DNA of 64,000 bases, from assembly GCA_022497145.1 (NCBI GenBank), contig MU385924.1:107419-171418 (forward strand), written 5' to 3'. How positions within the stretch are numbered: position 1 is the first letter of the stretch; each line of letters opens with the position of its first letter. Origin of the DNA: Rostrohypoxylon terebratum (Eukaryota; Ascomycota; Sordariomycetes; Xylariales; Hypoxylaceae). Under the pieces are notes generated by a model. The model was not told the origin of the DNA, ran no database searches, and saw only the letters and a list, made by a program, of their open reading frames with translations. The translations under genes and the position numbers were made by a program. Shown here one piece after another: positions 48,338-59,751 of this stretch.

Positions 48338-49564
48338 TCACGCCAGCCCCTGTCTCTTCAAGGCAGCCTTCGCGCTCCGTTCTTTTTTCTCTAGCTTCCG
48401 AGCTTGACTCAAACTGACGTGTTCTTCATCACCAGCCATCTCTTTCCTCATCCGCTCCTCCAAGGTCTCGTCGCTTACATCGTCCAACCCGAACCGTCCG
48501 AGATTCCCCTTCCGCCACTGCTGCACGACCCAATCGGCAGCCTGTTCACGAATCGGCACGCCGCCTTTCCCCAACTTGCCGGTGCGCCTTGCGACGGCGT
48601 CGAGGAACTCGAGCACGTCGTTGGTGGGGGCGCACCAGTCGGCGTAGATGTGGGGGTCGCGCAGGTTGAGGTGGAAGAGCAGGTAATCGGCGACGATCTC
48701 GACGGGGACGAGGCCGTCCTTGACGCAGCCGACGAGGCACAGCTTGAGCATGGACGCGACGTCGCCGACGTAGGGGACGAAGACGCCGGGCGTGTCGACC
48801 ACGTACACGCCTTGCTCGATGCCGCGGTCGCTGTCCTCGGCGATCACGCGCACGGGCGTGCCTAGCTTCCGCGTCACACCCGGTTGTGCGCCTGTGCGCG
48901 CTGCTTTCGGCAGCGAGAGGCCTACGCGCCGCAGCGCGTTTAGGAGCGTTGATTTGCCCACGTTCGGCATGCCGACGACGAGGGCGCGGAGACCGGTTAA
49001 TGAGTCTGCGGCTACGGCGCGCCGCTTTAGCGCGTCGAGGAGGTGTTGGATCGACCGTGGGGATTGGTCGTCTGTGAAGACCACCGACGGGAATTCGTCC
49101 TTCGCTTTCCTCGCATCTTTTTTACTTTGTTTAGAGGCGGGGGTCCCGTCCATGCCGGAGTTATCGCCGGGAGTGGCCTCCTCGTCCTCGTACGTGTATA
49201 GTTGGTCTCCCCGCCGCCGCCGCTTGTGGTACCTCTCCAGCAGCTGCTGCTGCTTGTCCCGCCACCGCGTCGCGGATTTCGGCGCGCACAGGTCCGACTT
49301 CGTGTACACAATGATGCGGTCGCGGCCCGCGAGCTCCCGTTCCAGGAGCGGGTTCGTGGACGACAGCGGCACGCGGCTGTCCCGGCACTCGAGCACCAGC
49401 TTGATGTTCGACAGGATCTTGCGCATCGAGGTTAGCGCTCCCGCGTGGTGGCCCAGGAAATAGGATCGTGTTATCGAGGGCGAGACTTCGAATACCGCGC
49501 GCGGCACGAAGGAGCTCGCTGCTGACACTGCGGCCGTCGCGGCCGTTTTGAGGGGGGCGGACAT
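48338..49564 (-). CDS. MTG1: mitochondrial ribosome-assembly GTPase Mtg1 (YlqF/RbgA family)
   Basis: A single-exon 408-aa circularly permuted GTPase required for mitochondrial large-subunit maturation (family knowledge). The motif order is G4 first: TKSD at about residue 87-92, then G1 GMPNVGKST near 193-201, and G3 DTPG near 256, with the linker SLPKAARTGAQPGVTRKLG between G1 and G3. The N-terminus (MSAPLKTAATAAVSAASSF) is rich in Ala/Ser with few acids, fitting mitochondrial import. The HHAGALTSMRKI segment and the CRDSRVPLSSTNPLLE segment are typical of Mtg1. A Lys/Arg/Asp-rich insertion at about 110-160 is longer than in bacterial RbgA. The coding sequence is very GC-rich, which opens long shadow frames on the other strand. 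Confidence 0.93.
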   Translation of the reverse strand: MSAPLKTAATAAVSAASSFVPRAVFEVSPSITRSYFLGHHAGALTSMRKILSNIKLVLECRDSRVPLSSTNPLLERELAGRDRIIVYTKSDLCAPKSATRWRDKQQQLLERYHKRRRRGDQLYTYEDEEATPGDNSGMDGTPASKQSKKDARKAKDEFPSVVFTDDQSPRSIQHLLDALKRRAVAADSLTGLRALVVGMPNVGKSTLLNALRRVGLSLPKAARTGAQPGVTRKLGTPVRVIAEDSDRGIEQGVYVVDTPGVFVPYVGDVASMLKLCLVGCVKDGLVPVEIVADYLLFHLNLRDPHIYADWCAPTNDVLEFLDAVARRTGKLGKGGVPIREQAADWVVQQWRKGNLGRFGLDDVSDETLEERMRKEMAGDEEHVSLSQARKLEKKERSAKAALKRQGLA

Positions 49565-50594
49565 GGTCGGTTCGGTCGGTTGGCCCGGTTGGCAACTTGT
49601 GCAGTTATGGCGGGCGCGGTGGGGGATTTTGGATTATATTCGTCGTGCGGTTGACCAGCATCGTGTGCTCAAGTGCGTAGACACCGAATCGGATTCGCGG
49701 GGCTTCGGGTGCGGTCCATTGAGCTCGTCGGCGGTGAAGTGGGTTTTTGGAGAAATTATCGATTTTTTTTTTAGCTTCATCAGCCTTAGAAAATGTTCAA
49801 TCAGCCTCGTACCAGGTGGGGATTTTTGTTTCAGGGGTCTGAGGGGCGATGACGTAAAGATCGATGCGCTCGTTGGGGTGGGTGGGGATCTGTGGTGGAG
49901 GGCAGGTTCCACGCCACCTCGAGGCTTGGATGAGCAGGGATTCTGCTGTGTCACCCCTGACCGTGGCTTCTCTGCTCTGCATCTCCCCCCTTTTGGAATT
50001 ACTGCATAAATATACGATGATGTACTGGCCGATCTTATTTATATGGTGAAGCTACTTGATGAGGCCCGAGGAATTATTGAATGTATGCATGATTTTATTC
50101 GTTCTAGGTCTTAGTTGACATATATATATATATATATATCCTAAACTGTTCACGAATCCGAATAGAAGTAAGCTTGATCCTAGGAAACCCATGCATTAGA
50201 AAACCGAAAATGAGCGCAGTAGATATTTCAACGAACGTTCTTAGAGTGCCTCATATTCTCAAAGAGTTTTCTCAATTAGGTTCACATATAGGTTGCCAAG
50301 TTTCTGCAGGGCAGTTTTGTACTGGCTAGTAATATTCATATTAACAAATCTACTAGGTATCTGCTGTCCTGAAAAAATTCAGAATAGCGATAACGCTCCC
50401 TCATCGTACATCCAACCCTACGCAATTATTCTACCAACAAGTTCTATGCAACGACACGCTGGGCGGAGCTCAAAGAAACGCCACCAACGCCAATTCTCCG
50501 ATCAGTATACAAGCGCTCCAGTACGACATAGTCTCCATCAAGGGAGAAACACCAAGATCAAAAGGAGAAATAATAGTAAAGCATAAAAACCATC
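49565..50594. other. intergenic region with TA microsatellite
   Basis: This is 1 kb between the Mtg1 start and the 3' end of the phosphodiesterase gene. An AT dinucleotide run (ten repeats) is at 50120-50139. Only short frames are present. Confidence 0.5.
50120..50139. repeat. (AT)10 microsatellite
   Basis: Twenty bases of perfect alternating A and T. Confidence 0.9.
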
Positions 50595-52975
50595 CTAAGA
50601 GGACCCTTTACCGACTCCCTTTACTGCGTCGATCAAACCATCGAACTTGTCCTTCACCCAATCCCATGTGTTCTCCCACCATGATCCGCTGCTCTTATCA
50701 TTGTCGTCATTTGATGGACTTTGCTCTTCCGGCTTCTCGACGACAGGATCTACACCAACAGTAGAAGGCTGAGAATTTCCAGTTGCTTCTGTCTGAGAGT
50801 CAGAAGTTGTTCCAGTTGCAATCTCTCCTTCAGGTGACGTTTCGACGGGAACAGGATCAGCTGGTTCCTCAAGGGCTGCGTTAGGGTCATGTAGACCAGT
50901 GATCTTGAGTGGCAGGTGTAGTGTTCCATTGTTTGGCATAGCCTTCATGCCAACAGAGTCGCACAGAATATTGTACACGTTTATGTTCTCTATAGAAACA
51001 GTCAGTCTTGAATCTAATCATTATAGGACGGAAAATGAAGTCACGTACGGAATATCTCCACCTTGCTGTGGGGTTGGTGTGGGAAGGCAGGTCCACGGGC
51101 AACGAAAATGGCTCTCATCAAAGGATGTTCATGATCGTAGCCGTGGAGTCCCTTTGGGTGGTAAACACGGTTTTTAGCTTTGGCCTCTTCAATATCGAAC
51201 TCTTCTCGCTTAACAATCGCCCACCCTGTCTTGGGAATAATCCACAAAGGTGCGATACGTTTATTGTTGCTGAAGTGGTAACGTTCCGGCATATTTTTGT
51301 CCCTCAAATAGACCTCGAAGTTGGGGTTTGACTTGGCCTTTTCAGCAGCTTGATCGTATAGTAGCTGCAGGTCATCTGGGTTCTTTGGTCGGATACCGAC
51401 TAAGGGCCATCCGTCAAGATGCTCAACTTTCTCGATATCTATCAGGTCTTCGATTTGAATCATGCGACTAATGTCCGTCGTGGCCATACCATGATCGGAG
51501 ACAATAATTACATTGACAATACCGGTGAGATTCCTCCTCTCGAGACCATGGAAGAGCCTGTTCAGCATCTTATCGACGGAGTGGATCGTCGATCGTATCC
51601 TGGTGCTGTTAGGGCCATAGCGATGACCGTCTGCGTCGACATTAGGGACGTAGGCTGCTATTATTTGGGGTCTTATATCGGCAGGGTTAGCGTCCGGAGT
51701 TTCTACTCCTGGCTTGTCGAGGAATTCAAGGATTCGATCGACTTTGTTGTTCAACATCTCTCTACCATTGTACTTGTCCAAAAAGCTTGGCTCTATCCCC
51801 ATGATATGCGCTTCACTACCAGGCCACATATGAACAGCTGTGCGGACGCCTTGCTGTTCGGCAGTAACCCAAAATGGTTCTCCGGCCCACCATTTGGGAT
51901 CCAGACTTCGGTCAGGGTCGGTATAATAAAACTCCCCTTCTAAGTCGGGATCCCAGAAAGTGTTTCCTACTACACCGTGACTTTCTGGATATAATCCAGT
52001 CGCAAGTGTGTAATGATTCTATCATGGTATAAGCAAGAGGACTTGTGACAAGGGTAAGGAAAGAAAACATACTGGAAATGTTACGGAGGGGAATGACGGA
52101 GTCATATATAACGGAGAAACGCCCTCCTTGATGAAGGCATTCAACCTTGGTGTTAGACCTCGGGTTAAGAAGTCCGCTCGAAATCCATCGAGACTGATAA
52201 TCAGGGTAGTTGGTAAGAATAGTGCAGAACCGTTGCTGATTAGCTGTGTGGGATCCACCACTTGCGTCACTTCTTCTGTTTTTTCGCTCTGGACAAGCTT
52301 CCAGATGACGAGACCCAAGAATGTCACGCCAACTATGATGGTAGCATGTATGAGAAGCCATTTCTTCCATTGCCTCTTCTTCGTAGTCTTGGCATCCGAT
52401 ACTTGAAGTAAACGCTGGCGATCGAGCTCGTCGCTATCTTCTCGGTCGCTACTGTCGCCGGTAGAGCTACCGTCTTTCATGCCCCCTGACTCCATCTCAT
52501 ACATGAGCTCGCCATCTTCTCCATCACGAGCATCCTGAAGCAACCGATCTTTCTTTTCCTTTCGACGTGTTCGTCTGTTTCTTCGTTTCTCAGCATGTAG
52601 GTCCTCCGCAGAACTTCCCGCATCGTCTATCGCGCTTCCGGATTTGGCGAGGTTGTAGCCTCTCAACATGCGTATTGGGTTTGGTAGGGCAAGATTGCTT
52701 CCTCGTCTGTGTATGCTACTAGTTCTTCTTTCTCGCTCGCGTCGGGCCCTCGAATCGGTTATCAGTTTGTCTAATTCCTCCTCTTCCATTAATACCATAC
52801 GATCACGTGCGCGTAACTCTTGACTGTTTCGCGCAGCCGCTAGTATTTCGTCGTCTTCGCTGTCGGTATCCTGGTCGCTTCTACTATGTAAGGAAATGGC
52901 ATCGTCGTCGTATCGGGTGGGAGAGAGCAGGCCCCCGTCCCTTGCAACGTTTGTATTCAATGGTTGGAGGGTCAT
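50595..52975 (-). CDS. type I phosphodiesterase / nucleotide pyrophosphatase (NPP1/2-like), type II membrane protein
   Basis: Three minus-strand exons, 52073-52975, 51049-52018 and 50595-50989 (introns 53 and 59 nt, phases closing), give 755 aa. The first ~200 residues are a charged cytosolic tail with a KRRNRRTRRKEKK stretch; one membrane segment follows at about 206-228 (WLLIHATIIVGVTFLGLVIW). The lumenal or extracellular catalytic domain contains SLDGFRADF (metal Asp), the nucleophile Thr299 in PSFPSVTFPNHYTLATG, and DHGM further on, then GLHGYDHEHPLMRAIFVARG and the closing FQNINVYNI (rebuilt across the last intron). It hydrolyses nucleoside triphosphates and related phosphodiesters, as in yeast Npp1/Npp2. 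The C-terminus continues ~100 residues past the domain with a Glu/Pro/Thr/Ser linker and a Trp-rich helix (WWENTWDWVKDKFDGLIDAV). Confidence 0.93.
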
Positions 52976-54173
52976 CTTGATCGGAAATTTGAGCGTCTAT
53001 GAGGATGCGAAGACGAGCTCATTGCCAAGATAGACTCGGGCGGCCATCAATAAGCATTCTTGTCATGTAAAAGATTGAAGTTACAACGCAGAACTCAGAA
53101 TCCAGGGTTGAACATTTAGCGGCCGCGTGGAAGGTACTTAGGTACTTCTTAGGTACTTGTGTATTCTCAATCTAGCAGTCTGGTTCCACATGCACAGCTT
53201 CCATGCAGAAGATCAAGCCACTGTCCGATTTAGCCTAGTTCGGTATCTAGGCAAAATTGACCAACCAAATCCCTCTTATGTGACCTGGCAGCCTGGAAGT
53301 CACAAATTTAGTGGATGTCAGCAGGGTGGTGCGTGAAACTAGCTGCGAACGACCACGGACTCTATTTTTGGTTCCCTTATCATCCCTTATCACCTGGCCC
53401 TTGAATCCCTTGAATCCGGTCACCATCTGCTCCCGAATTTCTCGTCTTACCTCACACAAGAGCACGGGAGGTTATTTGCAAGTCGGATGATCCAAAGCTG
53501 GATGTCTGCCTGCTGAACACCCCCAAAACTCCTCTCATTGGTTCGACATAATTTCTTATGTCGATCAAAACTTACGAGTAGATGTTTGGACTTCGAATCA
53601 TAGAGTCAATCAAAGATTTGGCCGTGATGCAATCGGTGATCGGTGATGAGTTGACTTGGAAACTTGAATGAGGATAATACGGTAAGCAGAACATACCTAC
53701 CTTCCAAAGCCTGTTGCCCGGTATCTAAGCTAATACATATTGAAGTCACCAAATATATAGCTCCAAAAATGCGAAGGAGAAATCAGTCACCCTACCAATT
53801 CAGCTGTTGACCAGATAAGGGTCTTTATGACGTACAATTTCTCAAAAAAAAAAAAAAACCTCAGTCTCAAAATTCGCTACATCGGTATATATTTTAGACG
53901 TCTTCTCTCCGAGTCCGCTAAAAATCCTACACTATCGTATGTCCATGAAGCCATCCAAGGCCTCTAGACTTATCAGCACTCGGTCGTGTAGTTAGCTCTT
54001 CGCACGTCATTCACGTGATGGTTGACGTTATACTGCTTGGTCATATTTTGTAATTCGAGGTAAGTTTCCTTACTTGACTTATAGGTTATAGTGTAAGTAT
54101 AAGTATAATTATGTTCATCTTAATGGTACGTAATTTGCGATAATTATCTTCAGTCTGGGCAGTGGTTCACAGG
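52976..54173. other. intergenic region between divergent genes
   Basis: This 1.2-kb region carries the upstream sequences of the phosphodiesterase and monooxygenase genes. A 14-A run lies near 53845. No coding frame with domain content is seen. Confidence 0.5.
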
Positions 54174-55593
54174 ATGACAGTGAACGGGTATTCATCTCCG
54201 CGCCATTTGCGTGTGGCCGTCATCGGGGGTGGACCTGGCGGCCTTGCGACAGCCATCGCTCTCTCAAAGATCCCAGATGTCACTGTTAGTATCTATGAAC
54301 AGGCAACTGTGCTGCGGGAAGTGGGCGCTGGCATAAGTATCGGTTCGAATACATGGAATGCGTTGGAGTTACTCGGCGTCGCGGATACGCTGACCAGCGG
54401 ACACCCGACGTGGACAGTCCTAAACATGTGAGTCGGTATGCATACGCCACATGCTGTCGCTAAATTAGAAAAGGAATGGGCGCTCCGGAGAAGAGCTAGC
54501 CCGCCGTGAGAAGATACACAATGAGACTGGACGCCCTCCAATCCGCACTCAGAGGACCAAGCTTCAATCAGCATTGTTAGCTCACGTGAAACCTGGCATA
54601 TTACAACTTTCCAAGAGATTAGTTCGAATAGTCGATAAGGATCACGAAGGCGTCGAGTTGTATTTCGAAGATGGCACTAAAGCGACAGCTGATTTGGTGG
54701 TCGGCGCTGATGGTATTAGATCTGTGAGTCTCCCGTGACTTAATCGTTGTCTCCCACGAAATTTTCTTACCAAGAACGAAAGGTCGTCCGTGACGCAGCT
54801 TGGCCAAATTATGAAATCAAGTTTACTGGGACAACAATTTGGAGAACTCTTCTGCCCTGGGATGACGTAAAGGACCTGGATCCTCGCTTCGAGATCACCG
54901 GGTGGTGGCACACACCGACCACGCACGTTTACTTTTCTCCGGTTGGAGAGGGACTGTGGGAAATTGCCTCTAGGGCGTGGCAAGATCCCGAGATCCACAG
55001 CGCCGATAAGAAAAGCTGGGGCGTTCCCGTTGAAAACTCGCACGTCGAATCATATTTCACGGTATGATCTATAACCTCGCAGTTCGCGACAATATTTAGC
55101 TGACAAAGACCAGGAGTATCTCCCTCAAATCAAGGAAGCGCTCTCAAGAGTGCCTCCTGGTGGTTGGCGCGAGTTCGCCGCTTTTGCTGGTCCTGAACTG
55201 GAGAAACTTACAGCATGGGACAATAAGATCGTGCTCGTCGGAGATTCATCGCATGCCCTATCTGGTGCGTTTGGATCAGGAGCCGGGTTCGCTGTCGAGG
55301 ATGGCTACATTTTGGCGCGGGCTCTCGAGTACTGGAAGAACGACACTAGCAAGGCCTTGCCCCTATTTGATGCTATTCGGCTACCTTACTATTCACGGAT
55401 GTATGCGCATCTTGCTTCCGAGGCTGACAAGCGAACCGCAAAGCTGAAGGCCCTCGGGAACCCGTCGTTCGATGACCGAGTAAAAAATAAGATAATCACG
55501 GATGGCGGAAAAGACATGTCTTGGATTTATCAGAATAATATCGGTGCTGTATGGAAGGAGTCTGTTCAGCAACTTAAAGGAACATATACTTAA
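54174..55593 (+). CDS. FAD-dependent monooxygenase (salicylate hydroxylase-like)
   Basis: Four exons, 54174-54427, 54474-54723, 54783-55061 and 55114-55593 (introns 46, 59 and 52 nt), give 420 aa. The FAD-binding GxGxxG is at 18-23 (GGGPGG); the second FAD motif GADGIRS ends exon 2, and the GD motif with VLVGDSSHALSGAFGSGAG is at 301-319. This is the group A flavin hydroxylase family (salicylate or hydroxynicotinate hydroxylase relatives), which hydroxylates or decarboxylates aromatic rings with NAD(P)H and O2. The first intron ends at AAAAG rather than the nearer TTAG; only that choice keeps the frame. ATG 54174 is the first in frame. In the neighbourhood are a regulator, a tannase-family protein and an MFS relic, so aromatic metabolism is a reasonable guess; the substrate is unknown. 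Confidence 0.85.
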
Positions 55594-56029
55594 ATCAGTT
55601 ATGAGCCCAACATACCTTTCTAATATAAGCCATATTAAAACCTACTGCTAACTGATGTCATCAATAGAAACGCTTATCGAACTTTGCTAGATGCCACCTT
55701 GACGCCACATCTAGATTTTCTATCGGGGAAACTCTAACCACAAGCCTCCCATCAAGCTTATTTACCATAGAGCGCCTCTGGTCTATACACCGAAAGGATG
55801 TTGATCCGACTTAATTGTGTATCGATATACGAAAGTGCGATATATGCTCATATGCTAACTTTAAGTCAACATTAGCCACCACAGCCTACTATCTCCGATG
55901 TCGAACGCTTTAATTATTAAAAACGGGGAACCCAATCCTCCTTCCACTCATCGCCCTATTAAACGGACGCGACAATAAAATTAACACGAACATCGCTCTA
56001 TTATTGAGCCCTTTATTTAATCTATCAAC
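55594..56029. other. intergenic region
   Basis: This is 436 bases between the monooxygenase stop and the small secreted protein start. No coding content; AT-rich leader before 56030. Confidence 0.5.
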
Positions 56030-56613
56030 ATGCGGTTTACAATCTTATCGGTCGTCGCGGTTTGGGTAGTCGGAGCCACGTCTATAGCTATCCCAAACGT
56101 CACACATTTGGCTACCCTAAACACCACTATTTACGACGAGATTCCACCACCCTCTGCTGATGACGGTCACCGCATCTGCATACCAGCAGGGGAGCCTGAC
56201 CCTGATTTGAATACGACCTACGATTGTGGAGGGAGTATCATGTGTTCCACTGTGAAAGTTGTCTGGTGCGACAAGGGCATAAATCACAGGCTCATCCGCA
56301 ACGATGATCTCAACTACGGTGCGATCGGGTATGTCGACTCATAACCAATCACCAATTTTTTGACATCATTCCGCTAACACAGGTTTACAGAAGTGGGAAG
56401 CCACACTTCGGCGTCTGCCATGGTCAATTCACTGACTTCGGCTGCGCCGTCATCATCCAAGGACCCAAGCACTGCGTTCGATCGGGAAACGATATGTGGT
56501 GGGATTACCAAGAAATACGGGCCCAAGGATGTCACCACTGCGGTAACAAGTACTGGGGAGATCGCTGTTCGACCACTATCGATTACTGGGAGTCCCGTCG
56601 CCTTGTATGGTAA
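56030..56613 (+). CDS. small secreted cysteine-rich protein, KP4 killer-toxin-like family
   Basis: Two exons, 56030-56328 and 56391-56613, with a 62-nt intron give 173 aa. An N-terminal hydrophobic stretch of about 20 residues is a signal peptide. The mature part has about 11 cysteines, several NxT/S sites in the N-terminal quarter, and a GCxxCG element near the C-terminus, a spacing that recalls the KP4/SMK-type killer proteins found in smut viruses and, as chromosomal copies, in ascomycetes. These may antagonise competing fungi or act on hosts (family knowledge). The second AG of two (56389-56390) is the acceptor that opens the cysteine-rich frame; using the other AG gives a Ser/Thr-rich frame without cysteines. 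The frame is intact, with no breaks seen. Family assignment is tentative. Confidence 0.65.
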
Positions 56614-57358
56614 AACCCAGGGGTCACAGTGTTGGAGTGGATATCTCTCGGAAGTAAGAGGGGAGATCAATGGGGGATAAGCACCAATACATAGATTCGT
56701 AGTACCGAAGCTATTCAGAGTTCATGGATATGAATGTAGGGTTATTTATTCATGCTGAAAACACAGGCATTGTTCAATAGTAGCATGCATTCGCATCACA
56801 TTGCTAAAGATAAGGTCGACAGAGAGTCGGGATATGGAGTAGCATTATGTGTTTAATCTCAAAACTACTTCCATAACCATACCTAAGGTATCAATCACAT
56901 TCATGTATCGGTTGAAGATATCCACAAGGTCGTTACTCATTTGAAGCAGCTTTCTACGTTTGGCTTACATAATCATATAGAACATAATAGGCCATATTTT
57001 TTATGACGGGACCTAATGCCCACTCATGTACTTCGTACGCGTCCTTCAAAAGATATGAGTAGCACTATCTCCAATAATCAAAGATTTCACGTCGTTGTTC
57101 ACCACCTCTGTGTAGAGAATGTTGATGTGAGCAATCCTGGCTTATCGAGGTTGAGATTGCCGTGAAGCATATCCTCCTAATACTACACTGTTATCCCGAA
57201 TCTCTACTCAAGTACTCAAAAGTGTTCAATTTAGCTCTGAATCATTTTTCAATGTCACGCTGGCGTACTTGTACTTTATATAAACAATGTACTCTAGGAT
57301 GAGTAATATCTGAATCAGCATAGAAGTAAGGTAAGGGTTAAGACTGGTATCGAAAAAT

Positions 57359-57375
57359 GAGGGTTAGGGTTAGGG
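57359..57375. repeat. interstitial telomere-like repeat (TTAGGG sense)
   Basis: GAGGGTTAGGGTTAGGG gives two perfect TTAGGG units plus a partial one, far from a chromosome end as far as this window shows. Confidence 0.8.
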
Positions 57376-57568
57376 AACTGTTCGTACAAAGTTAGTAAAA
57401 GACATAAGCACACTTTTATATGATTATATGTGGTATTAAAGCCTGGAATAATCGTCAAATTTGTTCAAGGAGTTAAGGGACTTGTTTTTCCTCCCTTCGA
57501 TATGTTGCGAGACTTAACGCAGGAACGATATCCATGGATATATCTACCTGGGACCTAGGTAGTAACTA

Positions 57569-57610
57569 CCCTAACCCCTAACCCCTGACCCCAAAACCCT
57601 AACCCTAGCC
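57569..57610. repeat. interstitial telomere-like repeat (CCCTAA sense)
   Basis: About 42 bp of CCCTAA-type units, with variants CCCCTAA and CCCCTGA and an AAAACCCTAACCCTAG stretch, on the strand opposite to the 57359 block. Confidence 0.8.
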
Positions 57611-57852
57611 TTAAGGGTTAACTTCATGTTACACAGATTTGCGCTTACATCTCCGAGAGTCGCCATTGACAACGATATGTCTTCTTATAAGTTGTAAGTC
57701 AATTTGAGCCATCCTTGGAAATGAACGTTGATATAATTAGTAATACGACATAGCCTAACTGGAACCGATGTTACCCACCTATTTATAGCGCTTTGTTCCC
57801 TAAACGAACCCTTGCAACTTCATCTATCATCCTTCTAAATCCCAAGTAGAAG

Positions 57853-59100
57853 ATGTCGGCAAGCGTTATGATACATTTTCAACCTGACAAGCAGCTTCAA
57901 CTTATGAGAGCTTGCGACAGATGCCATCAATCTAAATCGAAATGTCTGAGGGACAGCGATGATGAACCGTGCCAGCGCTGCTTTCGTGCGAACGCCGACT
58001 GCGTGTCCAGTCGTCCAGCTTCACGGCGCCAGGCACAGAATACGTTTACCAACCCCGGTAATTGGACCGGGGGCAAATTTCAAGCACACAACCCAATCCC
58101 ATTAGAAGCAATCACCACATCTTTCAATTCATCAACCAAGTCCTTGGATCAAGAAAGCAACGAGACGGGCGTGAATTCGCAGGGCAATGGCACTGAGGAC
58201 AAGACGAGCGGTGACCCCTTAGAGTCTTCTGGCGGTCTCTCTTCTCCACCAATCCAAACACCTCCACCATACGCCGATTCTCATATGGATATTGACGTCG
58301 ACCCACAGCGACCCGGTAATAGCAAATACAGTTCCAAACCGGTAACTAAGCCACGTCTCGCCGCCTCTGGCACTTTTGGTCCTCATCAGTTAAGCTTCAC
58401 GGAAGAATCATTATCTCTTGTCCAGAAGCCTCTTGTAGACCTGCTTCAAGAATTGTCAAGCCTCAACATCGATCTCACGCGCTATCTGAGTGCAATCCCA
58501 GACATCAACTTAGAGAGCATCGGCGGTGATTTAGTGTCATCAGAAGGAACCAACCTATTCAGCATAGATCAAATATTCCACCTATCCCAGGTCTTCATTG
58601 ACATCATCAGTCAAATATGCTCGGGACTACCTCCCTCTCATACCGACACTCCCGAGCAGACAACTGAAGCCAAATCTGCACATTTCTCTCTCGACCCAGC
58701 CTCAGAACTACTCATATTCTCAACCTACCTTCGTCTCATAGAAATCCATGATAGAATCCTGAGACTGATGAAGGCTGCCGTTGAGAACAAGGAACCTAAT
58801 TCCCCTATCCGATACCCCTTTCAGGTACCAGACTTCACTTTCGGCTCATTCTCCTTGCCATCCAAGACAGACACAAGGTCAATTCTTCTTATCCACGTCA
58901 TGGACACGATGACTACACGAGCACAAGAGATCGTTGCGGAAGCGACAGCGCCTAAGCAGACTTCTGGCTATCGGGGTGATTTCCAGTCTTTCGGTGGTGT
59001 GAGCCTGGTTATCGTGCCCGATCTGGCTAAGAGTGCCATCCGCATCCGGGAGAATGCTCTTGTTGATATGATTGAAGATCTTAAAAAATCTATCTTGTGA
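57853..59100 (+). CDS. Zn2Cys6 binuclear-cluster transcription factor (AflR-like)
   Basis: A single-exon 415-aa fungal regulator. The DNA-binding cluster is near the N-terminus: Cys21, 24, 31, 40, 43 and 50, spaced C-x2-C-x6-C-x8-C-x2-C-x6-C (spelled ACDRCHQSKSKCLRD and CQRCFRANADC). A disordered Ser/Thr/Pro-rich linker follows. The C-terminal half has amphipathic helices (SELLIFSTYLRLIEIHDRIL) of the kind found in AflR-type cluster regulators rather than a full fungal-specific TF domain. It probably binds CGG-containing sites and may control its neighbours. It sits between the secreted protein and the tannase-like gene. Confidence 0.88.
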   Translation: MSASVMIHFQPDKQLQLMRACDRCHQSKSKCLRDSDDEPCQRCFRANADCVSSRPASRRQAQNTFTNPGNWTGGKFQAHNPIPLEAITTSFNSSTKSLDQESNETGVNSQGNGTEDKTSGDPLESSGGLSSPPIQTPPPYADSHMDIDVDPQRPGNSKYSSKPVTKPRLAASGTFGPHQLSFTEESLSLVQKPLVDLLQELSSLNIDLTRYLSAIPDINLESIGGDLVSSEGTNLFSIDQIFHLSQVFIDIISQICSGLPPSHTDTPEQTTEAKSAHFSLDPASELLIFSTYLRLIEIHDRILRLMKAAVENKEPNSPIRYPFQVPDFTFGSFSLPSKTDTRSILLIHVMDTMTTRAQEIVAEATAPKQTSGYRGDFQSFGGVSLVIVPDLAKSAIRIRENALVDMIEDLKKSIL

Positions 59101-59751
59101 TGGGTAGGTATGTAACGAGATATGATGCGTTTGGTTACCGAGGGTCTACACCCAAAGTTATCCTAGCATTTCTATGAACGTATGAGGTATGAGTCTAGTC
59201 TATGATAGAGAATGTGTACATAAGAAGTCGCCGTGAAGGTTGCCCTGCTCGTATACAGGTCTATTACGTAATTGAGGAGGATCAGCTTTAGCATAGACAT
59301 TGCTACTATATCTGAGAATAAATAGCTCAAACAAGCGCAAAATTTCGCTAAAAAGGAAGGCCTTAACTGTTTTAGAATCATAGCGTACAACTGAACTCAG
59401 ACTAAGCTAGCTCGAGGTAGGAGAACAACCGTCATCCTACCTGTCTTGGCTCGACATTGGCAATTGGTGAACTGCCCGGAATGGGCGGGGCACAGGGGTG
59501 AAGGATGAACCATGCTCTAATTAATCGCGTCAACCAGGGGAAAACTAACTCAACGCGGGAGGAAAACGCGCCGACAATTTGTTAGGACTTTTTCAATTTG
59601 GTCCGAAGCTCATCGGAACTAAATCATCGATTCTAAGTATAAGACTTCATAGAAATAAGATGCAAAATGGAACCTCACGATGTGTGCCTCATCACGTACC
59701 TCATCAGATTCGCAGGATCTAGTGTGAATTTAGTTCAATCCCGAACTAACC
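59101..59751. other. intergenic region
   Basis: This is 650 bases upstream of the tannase-like gene; no coding frame or signal-peptide exon is visible. Confidence 0.5.

Larger units (their letters stand above)
56614..57852. other. intergenic region with interstitial telomere-like repeats
   Basis: This is 1.2 kb without a gene, carrying two TTAGGG/CCCTAA blocks of opposite strand sense (listed separately). The last ~70 bases before 57853 are the regulator leader. Confidence 0.6.

Noticed and set aside
48792..49463. 223-aa frame on the + strand
   Set aside because: Antisense shadow of the GC-rich Mtg1 gene, with Arg/Ser-rich nonsense composition.
56393..56680. Ser/Thr-rich 95-aa frame in the second exon region of the KP4-like gene
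   Set aside because: It opens only with a non-ATG codon and requires the weaker splice choice; the cysteine-rich frame fits the first exon and the family spacing.
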